DNA of 64,000 bases from Stratiolaelaps scimitus (GCA_019614645.1 JABWDB010000030.1:868001-932000), one strand, 5' to 3'; shown: positions 20,329-33,161, counted from the stretch's first letter. Program-made: numbers and translations. The notes: generated by a model not told the origin, from the letters alone.

Positions 20329-22564
20329 ATGGCGATCCGTTTTACTCTCATCTTGAAAGTCTTTTACAATTTTGATGATATGTTCTGTTGACTGAACTTG
20401 TCGAAGACTCATTATGAGGAAAATAGTATAATTTTGTGCGCCTTGCAATCGGAAGAGACACGAATGTGGTCACACCGATCCCCACCGTTGCACATTTGCA
20501 TTTAAAGGGGTCCGTCTTATGAACCGTGGACGTTAATTGTTTTCGGGAGTCAGCCCGAAAAATTTATACGTAATGGAAGAATTGCAATGAGATAAGTGCA
20601 ACGGGACAACAATGAAATATGTAACATATCAATGGGATTAATGAAACAGGTTGACAAGACAACCGGATTATAGTTCGGGCTTAAACGGACTGGGCCTGGA
20701 CTCGCAGCTCCGACGTATTTTACATTATCTCTACATATGATGTTGCTGTGTTACTTATTACCGCTCAGTCCAATGGATGGTGCCCTTTTGAATGAGTTAG
20801 ACTATAAAATTTTACGTCGCTGCTTCATGGTTCATGTGTTAAAGGCAAATCATGAGGTTTCCGCTGAGGTTCCTTGTAATTTGGGGAAGAAAGAGCTATG
20901 CCTTTTTACGTTTTGCCTTATGTGACACTATATACACTCCACATGTCAGACATCGCGATCGTTAAAAAGGGCCAATCAATCACGGGACCAATATGAACTT
21001 CAGATATCGTTCACAGTTCCATAACAAAATCAGTGAGAACTCCAATATAATAGACTTACTATGTCCAATCATCATAATTGGTATAAATTGATAGCAAATT
21101 TTAATTTAATACTACAGAAATGTATTCCGATATAAAAATGTACGTTACGGTATATGACTGAAGACTCTTCAGTTTTCAGTCAACTTTCCTGCATTAGTTG
21201 TGCTACCTTCATTTATGTCATGAACAGAGCAGACAATAAGCCAACTCACATACTCAGGATGTCCTCCGATTTTGCACGCACTATACGCAATAACATCTGA
21301 CTGCCTGAATCGCAGTAGTCACGCCGCCCCTTCATGTGTCCAGGGGTTCATTCTCTCGGTATCGGCTCTCATAAGTTGATGTGTCACGGGCTTTAGCGAC
21401 CCGTTCCTCCCTTCGTTCCCTATCTACCTCAACACAAGGGGCATCGAGATTGATGGGACTTTCGTGAAGGCACGTTTTTGTTATTTATTATACAGCGTCA
21501 TAGAGCAATCCTGGTGGTGACCCCCTTTCTCCTGAATACATACTAAAATACTGGCACACACCAACGAAGCTCCTGCTCTTGCTGCTAGTGTTGATGGTTA
21601 TGATGATGATGATTATTTATTAGGCGCGGGAACGTTGTATAATGCGAGGGAGTCGCCGCCGCGGGCACCATCGGCCCTCGGGGAGCCCTTGGTCCGGACG
21701 GCTCACCCGTCGACGCCGAACTCAGTTTATGCGAATAACCACACACGAACTAGTCACACTATATGTTTGTCTCTATATATATATGTCACACAACACGCCA
21801 TAGGCAACCAACGTCATATTGTGACGAGTGCCAATGATGTCATCTGGCCATCCAGAAGGACATGTTTTATTGTTACCACGTTTCGATTCAGTTCTTGGAG
21901 TGGATTTTGAATATGTATGTGTCATTTTTACTAAGACAACATAAGTTCTTCATCGATTGGGAGTCAAAATGTTATTCACTATATGATACAGGCTTTAATA
22001 TAAGTAAACGTCGTTGGGAAATAACGAGGTGTTTCGGGAGCGTGACAATAAAGGAGGGTGACATCAAACGAAGGGGTCGACTCTGTTATCAGATCTGATA
22101 ACGGGGTAGCTAAAATGAAGACACAATGGTGGTGGCGAAACAATGCCATGTTGAGAATCAACTCGTAACAACAGTGTTAATTATAGTGAAGTGCTTCCGC
22201 ACAAACAGACTCAGGTCCAAAAAAAGTTATCTAGGCCTACTGTCGGTTTCGGTGCCGAAACAACATGCATTCTAAGCGTTTTAACCAATTTTTCGAGAGC
22301 TCACTTTGCGAATTTCCCCAAGATAGTTTTGCAGATTGTGAAGAATATTACGGGGAATCGGGGAACACTTATAAGGGAAACTTTTCAACTCGAAGCCGTT
22401 TGCGCTAGAATGCGGGCTATGACCAACGATAGTCTAACAAATCATGAAGTTCGCTACCTATTGTCACAAGAAATTGAACATAAAAAATATATGTATATAT
22501 CAGGTTGAAAATAATGAGACCCATATACATTTCAATATCGGCTAAACTAAGTAAGTTAAAAACA

Positions 22565-22679
22565 GCTGGGGGACCCTCAGCGGACCCTCAGCTGTCCCCC
22601 CTCATAGTAATACCTAAAAGGTTAAGAGCTGAGGCCTGTCAGATAGGGGAACAGCTGAGGGTCAGCTGGAAAAAACAAA
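22565..22679 (+). mobile_element. 5'-truncated SINE (family 2) with target duplication
   Basis: A ~115 bp insert flanked by the direct repeat AAGTAAGTTAAAAACA (22549-22564 and 22680-22695). It ends in an A-rich tail, as expected for target-primed insertion. The body shares CTCATAGTAATACCTAAAAG and AAGAGCTGAGGCCTGTCAG with the copy at 32.6 kb and more loosely with the full SINE at 25282. It has no tRNA-like head, so it is 5'-truncated. Near-terminal inverted segments GACCCTCAGCTGTCCCC (22583-22599) and its complement (22646-22663) can fold into a stem. Confidence 0.75.
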
Positions 22680-22719
22680 AAGTAAGTTAAAAACAAAGAT
22701 TTAAGATTAGTATGAGCTA

Positions 22720-23752
22720 GCGGAATTCACCTCTTTTATTGATACACTTGTCCCAGGGTTCTGGCAGCCTTCTGGCGGTTAGGTATGCAACATTTCTACT
22801 ACCATTTATAACTTCGTTATTTATGGCCTCTTGGAGTAAATCGATGTTTGCATACCTTTTCCCACCTATAGCCCTCTTTAATCGATGGAAGCAACCATAG
22901 TCACACGGGCTTAAATCGGAAGAATAGGGGGAGATGTCATCGTTCAATCTTGTTGGCCTTTAGCCAGGACGTAATTTCATTGCCACCATGTGCCCTAGCA
23001 TTGTCATCGAGTCGCCACACTCGGTGCTCCCTATTGCCATGCCAACTATTCATGAGTCCCTTTCAGAACTTTAAATATCGAGCCGAGTCCATTTTTTCTT
23101 TTGAGCCCAAAATCTCGTAGTAGCAAATTCCGTTGAAATCCATGGCGAGTGCTACCATTACTTTAGGCCTCGAATCTTTTTGGTACTGCTACCGCCATTG
23201 CCTGTTCACCTGGTCGTAGCCACTGTTTCACTCGATCTTTTTCCGGTCCCCTATACAGGAAGACCCACGTCTCGTCCACTGCAACGGTATGCTCTAAGCG
23301 ACGCTTTTTCTGTCTATAGATCTTCAAATTATCTCGCGAACACTCCTCACGCATTTTCAGTTGGCCAGGACCAAGTTCATGAGGGACCCATTTTTCATTT
23401 TTTCTGCATCCTCAGATTATTCTTAATAATTCGACGACATATTTCACGAGGCACGCCAATTTTAGCCGACGAAGTCGTCAATGACTAAGCTCTAGTTTGC
23501 TCAAAAGCTTTTTCGATTATCTTGATCCGTTCGAATTTGGATTCAGGAATGGATGGGCGCCCTCGATGTTCATAATATCCCAGTCACCTTACCTAAACTG
23601 CACACACCTGTCGTCGATTCAGGGCATTATGGCTGTGCATACTAACCAACCTTCGATGGATTTCAGCTAAACATTTCTTCTCTTGAAACATAAACCTGAC
23701 ACTTTTCTTCTGGAAATGCAAATCTGAGGGACCTACTCCGCCTGTCGCCATT
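22720..23752 (-). pseudogene. mariner transposase pseudogene (copy 1)
   Basis: Read from 23752 leftwards. The N-terminus (about 23560-23752) is degraded. DNA-binding and linker segments follow. The first catalytic aspartate sits in VAVDETWVF (about 23265-23290). The second lies in RLDDNARAH, out of frame at about 22985-23015. The C-terminal block is SSDLSPCDYGCFHRLKRAIGG (frame 22717-22947), where the third aspartate is kept. Frameshifts and several stops are present. One stop, TAG at 23485-23487, is identical in position and context to one in the mariner at 58.1-59.4 kb. Terminal inverted repeats are not recognisable. Confidence 0.85.
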
Positions 23753-24549
23753 TCGAACGCCCAACGAAGGCCGTCTGCTAGTGGCTTTTGCGCCGCCTGC
23801 TTGCTAATTGTTGTGTCTCATTACCCTCCAAATTTGAATTCAAGCCGGCCAGGAATAAGAATTCGGCGCAAAACGATAGGAGTCTCTTTTAATGTATGTA
23901 ATATATGTAATAAATAAATATATACACACACACAATTTGTTCGAAAAGTTACCCGAACCCATGGGAGATTAACTCAAGTCTGGCAATTCCAAGGGAACAC
24001 TTACCACTTATTCTCTTTTTTTATCAATACATTTAGGTTATAGCGTATATGATTCTATTTTCCGGTTTTTGTTTTTGACACGTTAATATACCAATATGTG
24101 TCTATCGAAAAAGGAAAAAACAATAATGCACGGTTCTATTAGTTCTATTATTTACCGCTCTGATGCTCATGGGTGTACTTCTTTACCTCAGTCTAGTAAT
24201 AGTGTCAGCACGGTGGCGTGGAAGTAATGTATCGCGTTGGATTCCCTGTCTAATTTTTAGTGGAACAATTCGTGTTCGAAGCTATTGATTGGTTAGTAGC
24301 TCTTAATAACTCCCAAAGGATTGACTAAAGATCAATTACACGTGTTATAGAGGCTGTGGTCTGCTATAGTAGGATTCAAACTCTGTGGCGGGACACGGCC
24401 TTTACTTTTTCATTAATTCATTCAAATCGGGGTTGATGACGGATCTCCACTTGTGCAATGCTTAAGGTCTCGTAAAAATAATAGTATAAATGTTTAACAC
24501 ATCGTAGTACGAGTACGTTGAGTCGCCAGTTTCTTCTTGCATGATAACG
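23753..24549. other. No gene recognised; possible SINE scrap
   Basis: AT-rich. CAATGCTTAAG near 24456 followed by TCTCG resembles the 3' part of the family 1 SINE found at 50707-50864, but the match is short. Confidence 0.4.
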
Positions 24550-25230
24550 TTAGACAACTGGTAATCGGTATGCAAGAGCATGGCGACTAGACTCGTTAAT
24601 GGAATTGGATCTCACGACTTCAGTGGGCCGAAGAGTCGTCCTTCTAATAAATGCGGTGACTAGAAAAACAATGTCCGATGGAGTACGTCCATTTACCATC
24701 TCGAAGGCCAGTAGAGCAGTATAATTTCGACATGGCTTACTTATCCTCCTAAAATTGTTCGGAGAATAACCTCTGGATAACCTCAAGACGAATTACCTTT
24801 TGTAACCACTACCTCGGATAGAGATACCATAACTCAGTGGCGGTATCAGCAGCAACACAGATAAGAAGAAGGCTTTCCACAGGGAATCCAAGCCCTCTGA
24901 GGCGTCTTAACAAGACGATAACCTTTAGGAGTGAAGATCCCATGCAATTTTATAATGAGAATTCCATAGCATTTTAAGTCTCATAGATCATTAGTCCAAG
25001 GAATTTAGAGGCTGGAGACAACAAGACCCTTTGACCACAGAACTGATTGAGCTATGAGAAGTAGTGTAGCGGCATATTAAATTCGCGTTTACGAAACGGC
25101 CAAACATCTCAAACGTTTTAACAATGCTCTCTATGTTTAAGATTGCACAAGTGTCTGATTGGTGAGCAGATAGACGAATAAAAAAAGAGTAGGAATGTGG
25201 CGTACGCGTAATTGTTCTTCTATTTATTAA
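24550..25230 (-). pseudogene. RT C-terminal fragment, same family as element E
   Basis: The 78-codon frame at 24550-24786 reads ...LLAFEMVNGRTPSDIVFLV followed by TAFIRRTTL. It aligns by eye with the C-terminal segment of element E at 33162-33359. Degraded sequence to about 25230 corresponds, block by block, to the E segment 33400-33650. It encodes only the region beyond the RT catalytic core. No ends were identified. Confidence 0.55.
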
Positions 25231-25281
25231 GAATTACTAGACTCTTAAATACTATGAGTTGATCAAGATGATAAACAAATC

Positions 25282-25519
25282 CCGTATATGGTCTAGTGGA
25301 GGACGACCTGAATTGCTAGACAGGAGGGACATATGGTTCAGATCCTGCCAGACGAGAATAATATTTGGATTTCCTTATCATCTTTCCATATCTGTACTTG
25401 CCAGGTACGACAAGACAAAATATAGCAAAGGTGGCTCCGACATGCCCTCGTAGAAATACATAAAGGTTCTAAGCAGAGACCCTGTTACATAGGGGAGAGT
25501 CAGCTCAAAGAAAAAAAAG
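25282..25519 (+). mobile_element. tRNA-derived SINE (family 2), full length
   Basis: The head resembles a tRNA-Glu gene. CCCGTATATGGTCTAGTGG at 25281-25299 contains an A box (TGGTCTAGTGG), and GGTTCAGATCC at 25335-25345 is a B box. The intervening arms are degraded. A ~150 bp body follows (TCATCTTTCCATATCTG ... AGGGGAGAGTCAGCTC) and an A-rich tail ends near 25519. An imperfect direct repeat flanks it (GATGATAAACAAAT at 25268-25281, GATAATAAAAAT after the tail). It would be transcribed by RNA polymerase III and moved by a partner non-LTR element. Confidence 0.75.
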
Positions 25520-26159
25520 GATAATAAAAATGTAGGGTCGCACAAACACGTCCTACAGCGTTCCGATGTTGATCACTCTCCAGGACGACACCTCCAACGC
25601 TCACTACCTATTAGATAAGAACGAAAACATCCAGGACTGCCTAGCTCAGCGGGGTGGGGACAATTATAATAGACTGATTTCATCTCTTGTGAGCCTAATC
25701 TCAGATGCTAATGGTACGAATTGTTGGCGTTCTGCCTTAAGCGGCGAAGCCCTGCTGGGAACCTTTACTGCGTAAGTGATGCGGGATGTACAATAGACAT
25801 GAAGCTTCCCACTGAAAGCCTGAAACTCCCTATCTCAAAGCCTCAAGAGCAGCATTAGCATTGTCCCATTATAGGCACTTAGCCAGCTTAGTGGGTTTAC
25901 GCTAAATCGAAACTGGCACGATATTTTTATAAATAAATAGGTACTTCAAAAATATATAGAATGATCTGCGGGCTTTGCTCGGTAGCTGTAGTGCTCTCAA
26001 TATACTAATACTGATTAGTTGATATTATATTATTATTATTACATATTGCATATTCCACGCAGTGGTGTGTGCGACGCGAACGTATCTTTAGGATTATAGT
26101 GCGGCTGGCCCGTGTGGTTCTTGCTTTGCCCGGGTATTCTAGAATAAGTGTACCAGGGC
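25520..26159. other. No gene recognised
   Basis: The 69-codon frame at 25566-25775 shows no known motif. The rest is AT-rich with a short (TTA)n run near 26028. Confidence 0.45.
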
Positions 26160-27530
26160 GAATGTCATAATTATTCTTCAAAACCAGAAAAGAACCAAAT
26201 ATTTAATCAGGAAAGGGCTATGAAGGATACCGTGCTGAAGTCTTTCGCGTTTGACAGAATCTTTAAACATCCGAAGTCGTTGGGCAACTTCTAGTCTGTC
26301 GATCCGCACTTCAGTACAAACGGGCCTGTATTAAATAGGTACCATAAATTAGGTGGGGCAGACAGAGCTATTTGGGGGGCAGAAGGTTGCACCTGACGCG
26401 TTCTTGAGGTATCGGGTAGAGTCGGTAACTGACGCTAGGGACGTATAAGTCTCTCGGTGTGTGCACTTTCACTTAGGTCTTAGTCTAAGTAAAAGTGCAC
26501 ACATCGAGGGTGAAATCACCGTAGGTAATCTCGCCGTTACAGATTGCTCGAGTGCATATCCGGTTAGTGCCAGTTGGTCGATGGCAGGACCGCTCCTACC
26601 TCCTTAAACACGACAATGTTTGTCTTCTTGGCACTTATTTCGATTTTGTTCGAAAATCACCAATCTTCTAGATCCTTTATATTATTTTGAACATTTTTGT
26701 GGACTGCTACTGGCGTAGCGATATATTCTAACGTAGTGTCATCCGTTGTCGTCTGTGATATCGGTAGTCGTTACTGTTCTCCCCAAGTTAGCTATGAAAC
26801 AGAGAAAAGCAAGCCGATCAATAGAGGACGAAATTATTATTGCCCAATACTAAATCTTTCAGAACTTTTCCACGGTTCCCGAGAAGATCAACTCAAAAAT
26901 ATAGCGCGTTCCCTAATTAATATCACGGTGCATGAAAAAGGTAGCCCTCAAGATTTACCCGTACAAATAATTCAGTCTATTGCCAAGAATCAACATTGAC
27001 CTCCATACAAGAGCAAGTTGTTGGACTAAGCCGATCTATATAGCCCACATGTATCATCAAGGGTCTACCCCCCAGAGCTGCGGGGTCGTTAGTAAGATTA
27101 GAGTAATATTGGTAGCCTCAGGAAGTCTATTGGGATGTAACATGGTAATATGTAGAAAGTCTCGCTACCCAATAACACAGGCCCACTATAGGAAAATAAG
27201 GGCAAAATATGGGGTTGAGTTGAATTCTTCCCTTTGGTCCGGGCTTGGACACTACCGACAAGAATAGCAATGTCGCGGAAGAGCAAGATGTTCGCTCGGC
27301 GTTAGCCAAACGCATCCCCGACAGTGCCGCAAAAGAGGGCAGTGGGTAATGGTCCAGAAGGCCCAGATGGTGTGTTCATATCCCTGCTATCTTTATTAAG
27401 TTTGTGGCAGCTTGTCCAACCGGCAAAATGCGTGAGACCAAGATGCGAGCTTCTCGATTTGAGTAGCGGTGTCGTTAGCGAGTGGAAATGAATGTCCATG
27501 GTGAATCGGCCCAAGTATTTTACTTACAAG
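26160..27530 (-). pseudogene. Decayed RT of a Jockey/CR1-type element
   Basis: Broken minus-strand frames give RT-like blocks. LGLTHFAGWTSC-type sequence (27302-27514) may be the region before the RT. After damage, TTTDDTTL at about 26725-26757 corresponds to the catalytic YADD block. It is followed by VQNNIKDLEDW and NKIEISAKKTNIVVF, which match the post-catalytic segment of Jockey/CR1-type RTs. Stops are frequent and Y-A of the catalytic box is lost. No ends were found. Confidence 0.5.
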
Positions 27531-29099
27531 TCATTCGATGATGTCGTCAGAATGACCTGGCTTCCTGTGCCAAGACAAACAACATACTGAAAGAAGGGGT
27601 CTTTGACGTAGCACGAGTACCCTCAACGGGAGAATAATGAACGGGGCAGCACAATGAGTACTACAAAAAAACCATTCCACCCTCATATCGGTGGCCGGTA
27701 TGTGGTTGACAATTTACGACCATCTAATCGTTGTCCTGCCAAAGCTGTGAGTAAACTCAAATGAAACTTGAACTGTCGCTTGGTGAAGGAGAGCTCGACA
27801 ATATATGAAACTGTACGCCCATGCAACGTAAGTCAACATTAAGATGCTTTTGTTTTACTGTGCTGTTGTGACACAGCATACGGAGCACGTAATGATAACA
27901 CAGCCCATAAACCTAGCGCATAATCCTTGTAGATTTGCTATTATAGATGTGAGCTACAACTTCCTGATGGAAGCATTAACTAAATATAGTTAATTCTCTG
28001 GTGCATTTTGTGGGATACTAGCATCACCATCGTTACTACTCCTACTACTACGATAACAATAACTTCGTTCGAAGACGAAGACGACGACTATCTTCTGCTG
28101 CTGCTGCTGCTGTTTTGGCCGCTACGTCTGCCACAGTCGCGGTGGCATCATCAGCATCCCCTTGTTCTGCCCAAGGAGTTGCTGTCCTTCCCAACCGATA
28201 TTAGGTGCCGGTTGACAAATGATGGTGCTGCTGCTGTTCTGATGTCTCTGAGACGGCTAAGGTATATTTCGAGTTGACAGAAGTTTTTTGATCTGAGATC
28301 TGCAAACCAAGCGGTAATCGTATGAATACTAGGCATCGGACCTGAGTGATTGCTATCTTTCGGGCAGCAATGAATTTCATCACTAACCCAAAACCTTCAA
28401 CTGGTAAACAAATTTTTTTTCTCAAAATTTTGTTCCTCACATTTTGTGTATTCTAGATACGACCCACATAACAGGGAAATAAATATATTTTACTTTTTTA
28501 CATCATGGCTTTGCCTCTAAATAAAAATCAAACTGTTCACTTATATATAATAGAATAACCTGCGGAGATATTAGCGGTGAGATATATTAAATATAACGTA
28601 GAAAAGTATATATCCTACTATGAGTTCATTATGCAATTATAATTTGGAAATCATAATTAATATAAATGTAACTATCACACTCTGAATGGTCCTTACTCTT
28701 GTATGTTTTTCGATCCATGTATTGTTATTAGCACGTTAAAGCTCCTTTCTCCAAAGAGTCTATATTGTGCATATATTGTGGGATATAAAAGGACTACATA
28801 TTGTAACATATTTTGTACTCAACAATATGACTTCGCTAATTCTACCGGCTTTGCTCTTCGTCGATTTCTCAGCACAACGGCACAAACGTCAAAAATACGA
28901 CCACGCTAAGGACGGTTGATCTGATTTGATTTGTGTGTTACACAATACAAACACTCCTTTATTATTAAGATCCAAAGGGAAGGTCATACATTTGTTAGCA
29001 TTTTAACATTTTATAGTTAACATACATAAAGTTAACATTTTTTATTATTATTTTTTTAGTACACAACACCAAAGCATGGCGAGTGCCTGAAGAAAGCAG
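27531..29099. other. No gene recognised; simple repeats
   Basis: AT-rich sequence with a cluster of low-complexity DNA at about 28020-28115 (ACTACT, GAAGACGAC and CTGCTG runs). The 89-codon frame over it is a product of those repeats. Confidence 0.5.
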
Positions 29100-30130
29100 G
29101 TTTATGGCTCAGTGCTCGCTACATAAATTACGTTTACGGTTCTACAGCTCCGTAAATTATTTCACGAATGATTATAAACTCGTTGATCATATTGCTTTAC
29201 TAGCTTATGAAACATTCCAATATCAGCACCATCGTGAGGATCGCTGATAGGCTTAAGGACAGAGGGCTTTCTAGATACATGCATCTAACGCTAATCCCAG
29301 GAATAAATCTTTCCTGAAACCAACTTAAGGCATGAAGGTGCTTCTTTAGATAAGGACGCCATATGACAGACTAGTATAATAATTTAGGCATAACCCGACT
29401 ATTATTTAACACAGCATAGAAGTCAACTTCTTTCAGAACCAAGCAACGAAAAACCGTGATACAGAGAGCATTTGCAGCCAGAACTACATTTATTATATAA
29501 GAATCAAAACCTAATGAAGGTTACATAACAACGCCCAGATCCCAAAAGGTATTCACTCTGGGGATGGGGTTACCGTTTAAGATGTAAACCAAGCTACGCT
29601 TAGAGGACGAAAGAACTACACACTTAGGTACGGATTTCAACATGTCGTTACGCTCGTAACACTCTGCTACGGCGTTAATCGATATTTGTAATAACTCTGA
29701 GGGGGTACAGTTTCACATACAGTTTCACATCATCTGCATATTACTTGAGAATAATGTCCTTTGGTTTAATCTTTGAAGACCCAATATAACTACACGAAAC
29801 AATGAAGAACACCACACAAGACCCCTGGGACACTTCTGACGGACAATCTTCAAGTAAACTAACCGCGCCGATCATTGTTTAGTAGGGCGTTTGAGAGACA
29901 AAAAATTAAAGAGATGATCAACCACAATCCTCTCGAAAATATGCTATTGGTTCTTGGGCTTCAGATCTGTAATTGTTTACTTCAGAGTTAGTGTACTTTT
30001 TGTGCACTGATGTCACTAGAGAGTGACTGAAACGTTCTGAGACAATGGTTCCTTCATAGCTCCCACACAAGATGAAATAGAACGGGTCAGCTATAGCAGA
30101 GGCGAGTATTTTTATTGACAATAGGAGGAG
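29100..30130 (-). pseudogene. Decayed RT fragment F (Jockey/CR1-type)
   Basis: Read from 30121 leftwards. VTSVHKKYTNSEVNNYRS corresponds to the 'P.FKKGD..D..NYRPIS' block. Then, after frameshifts, CPRGLVWCSSLF-type sequence stands where GVPQGS..GPLLF is expected (about 29790-29840). The catalytic YADDVKLY is kept at about 29710-29745, directly after an in-frame stop. VYILNGNPIPRVNTFWDLGV follows at about 29545-29600. Orientation and order of blocks are consistent. Several stops and shifts show it is old. No zinc or endonuclease region was found next to it. Confidence 0.65.
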
Positions 30131-30293
30131 TATCTTCTGAGGTGAGGTTGCACTTGAGAGGAAGAGAGTGCACTTATAAGCGTATATAACACTTCATGAT
30201 GTTCCCAGCTATTCTCGGTCGATAACAGAAGGGCTGATCTTATGAATACTCTTAAGACCCGCAGTGAGTGTTAAGGGTGTGATATACATTGGT

Positions 30294-31083
30294 TTATTTA
30301 GATGTCGCGCCAACTTCGTTCTGCACTGACCGAACCTTTAAAAATGCGCGGATATAGATCGATAAGCGGTTAAGCCAATCACCAATGCATTTCGTCCAGA
30401 ACTCGATTACACAGTCCATATGTGGACGCAAAAACGCAGCATAGAGAAGAGAGCAGAACGAAGGCCCGAGCATGACCTTGAGGAAGTGGCACGAATCAGT
30501 GGATCTCACTTGCCTTTCAAGAGGCTCCGAGTGGTGCACATTACTCCAGAAAGTGGCAGCGAGAGTGGCTCCGCAGAGTTTTACTGAACACTCATCCAGA
30601 AGGAGTGGATGTAGATTAGAAGAGCGATGAACTATGCGGGATGTTTGGGTTTAATTCTTTCTCGAGTTCATAGCTACTTTGTGGAGAGGGCATAATGTGA
30701 TTGATGAACTACACGAACTGACTACATGAGGTTTGCATGAAGAGCTCTCACCTCAACAAAACAGATCACCCTGGTAGTGGAGAAATTTGTAAAGAATCGA
30801 TCATTATTCGTTGCTGTCGAATTGTGGTATTAACCGGGTGACTGATTATATGCATGTATATTGTATACTTGTTTTGTAAATTTCTTACCGCTATTTCGAA
30901 CATTGGATGCCTCTGTCCTAAATTCATTAAGAGATACACGAGCCTTGGAGAGCCCCAGTTTGACGCTAAGAGTCTCAGATGCATTCCGTCGATATTAACG
31001 TACTGCCTTCCATCACGGAAGTACAAAGGTCGATTCATACCGAGCCTTGTGGATCGGTATGAACCGAGCTTGTTTGTGCTCAC
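30294..31083 (-). pseudogene. Further RT fragments of Jockey/CR1 type
   Basis: Two minus-strand frames. 30766-31083 holds YFRDGRQYVNIDG and a degraded NWGSPRLVYLLMNL in place of GVPQGSVLGPLLF. 30294-30539 holds LYAAFLRPHMDCVIEFWTK, which matches the 'LYKAFVRPHLEYC.QAW' tail motif of such RTs. The catalytic YADD region between them is missing. They may be one relic with an internal deletion or two pieces. Confidence 0.5.
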
Positions 31084-32440
31084 TCGAATAGGTGCACTTT
31101 GCGATGATATTATTGACTACGTGCGTCAGAGGAGCAGCGATGGGAGGCTTTTACTAGGTGCAGTGTGTTGGCTTGCCATGCCTAAAATCGGGCCGCGAGA
31201 TTTCCCATGAGTGTAGAAGAGGTAGTACTTCTGGGTAATTGGGTTGAAGAGAACGACGTTCTGACTCGTGTCGGATAGTATGTTTTTATGGCAATGATGT
31301 CGACTGGGCCAGGATGTATTAGCGCAGTGACACAGCTTGTGAAGAATCCCTTGAACTCAAACTGCGCGGTAAAAACAGATAGCGGACGTTGGAAGGGTGT
31401 CGATAGTACAGTATATAGCGAATTGGTCGTCAACGGCGATGTCGAAAATATCGCTGTCAGTTGCGCGCATGTCGGTATAAATCTGGTCGATGTTTCGGGA
31501 GTCGAAAGTCGGGTTAGTGAGGAGATGAGGTCATCGAAACTGTTGCTATGCGGAAAGGGCTGAGGGTGGTCTGGATAGACTGTGATTCATTTACTGGAGC
31601 AGGGGATAGTCATGCACTCTATTGTTAGCGTTAACCCTGTTACAAATATTGCTGGAAATAAATGAAATCATATTATCTCTACTGTTAGTGTTTCAGCTGT
31701 AGACCGTCAGCTGCACTGGGTCATAACAGATACTATCTATCGTAAATAATTGATAACTGAATATCATCTTGAATACCCAGGGCTTTTTGAAGCGATACAC
31801 CCCGTATCCGCCTATGCGATTATCCACCAAAGTTCACTGTGAACAAGCCCAATCCGGAAAACCTACACGCCTGAAGGTTTTAGTTAAAGATAATGCCAAT
31901 AATGTACATATTCATGTGGGGAGCCCAAAACGAGATCCGGCTGTCAAACGCTCTGGAGACCGATCTGCTGTTATGTAAAGAACACGAGCGACACGGGCTG
32001 TACTTCTGATCGTAACTCCACTATAATCCCAAATCGCTTGAATGAATGCTTGCTCGATATGCGGGGCGGGTGCCTGCCAAATTCTACCTGACTACTTCAA
32101 ATTGACCCTATTTATGTAGTAAACTATCATCTGACGAGAGTTACAGTGTATACCGTAGGGACAGGGGCTTGCGAGGTGGACCATGTACCGGACACAGGGC
32201 GGTCAGGAATCGGTTGGTGACCCATTCTCAAATGAAGGGGCGCTTGAGGTATTGGTTATTGAAAAGGAAGTGACTGGCACGGAACGGACCGATGCGGACC
32301 AGAGCTATGCAGGCAGAAAGTGGGCAGCAGCGGATCTCCGGGGGTCGCATCGCCTGACAACGTGGCCCAAGGGGAAGAAAAAGGATAAAGGCTGAAGAGG
32401 CACAATTACGACAGTTGCGACAAAGCGATCGAAAAGTTAA
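31084..32440. other. No gene recognised
   Basis: Open frames of up to 118 codons occur on both strands but none carries a motif I can place. The overlapping 91- and 83-codon frames near 31182-31563 may be degraded retroelement sequence. Confidence 0.4.
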
Positions 32441-32479
32441 GTTTTTTTTGAGAGTTTGTAAGGAATAATATTTAGAGAA

Positions 32480-32800
32480 GGTTAATCGACTAAGGGTAGG
32501 GCTAAGGGACGCATTCCTAGGCAGTACATTCTTTGGAGTTCTTTATCATCTTTCTTTATCTGAGGATTCTTGTCAGGTACGAGTAAGGCAGAGAATAAGC
32601 AAAGGTGGCCCCGACAGGTCCTCATAGTAATACCTAAAAGTTAAGAGCTGAGGCCTGTCAGATAGGGGAACATAACATAACATAACATTTGCGGTTTATT
32701 TCCGGAACTGCAATTTTACAATGCTTAAGTTCTCGATTAAAAAATAGGGTAAAACAGCTGAGGGTCAGCTCGAAAAAACAGTTTTAGGCAGTACATTCAA
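32480..32800 (+). mobile_element. SINE (family 2) copy split by a family 1 SINE scrap
   Basis: The body matches the SINE at 25282 (TCATCTTTCTTTATCTG, AGCAAAGGTGGCCCCGACA) and the truncated copy at 22565 (CTCATAGTAATACCTAAAAG, GAGCTGAGGCCTGTCAGATA). The match stops after AGGGGAACA near 32673 and resumes with AACAGCTGAGGGTCAGCT at 32753. The ~80 bp between carries (TAACA)n and GCAATTTTACAATGCTTAAG, the 3' end of the family 1 SINE on the opposite strand. The tRNA-like head is not recognisable. Confidence 0.65.
32674..32752 (-). mobile_element. 3' fragment of family 1 SINE
   Basis: Shares ACTGCAATTTTACAATGCTTAAG-type sequence and a GGTTTATTTCC-type tail with the full family 1 SINE at 50707-50864. 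It ends in three TAACA repeats. It lacks the tRNA-like head, so it is 5'-truncated. AGGGGAACA and AGGGTAAAACA at its edges may be an imperfect target duplication. Confidence 0.6.
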
Positions 32801-33161
32801 AGATACTAATAGTTGTATGCCGCAACTGCATCTGCCAAGCTATTCGCAATGACATTATCCTTACATGGAGCATGTCTAATATATTATACACAACTTTTAT
32901 TTATAAGGTATAAACTACAAGGTAAAAGTCTGCATTAATATGTACAATCATAGGAGTGCGGATTTCCCGTATTATCAGTTAATTGACGGCCTTCGTCAGT
33001 TATTATCTGTTGTTGACGACGTACCTCACTGCGAGCAAAAACGCCTTGGCTTGAGGTGAGCCCCCGAATCTCCTTTGGTAGTGAGCCCCAGACTAGCGGT
33101 AGAAGATAGGCAAGTGTATGGCGACTAGATTCGTTAATAGCAAATGGCTATTAACGAATTC

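Larger units (their letters stand above)
17041..22548. other. Featureless AT-rich interval
   Basis: About 5.5 kb in which no protein motif, terminal repeat or RNA gene was recognised. Open frames are short and lack known motifs. It contains TA dinucleotide runs (19486-19512 and 20306-20328) and one GC-rich island at about 21625-21720. Confidence 0.5.

Noticed and set aside
28008..28277. 89-codon plus-strand frame with acidic and leucine runs
   Set aside because: It is produced by simple CTG, GAC and ACT repeats.
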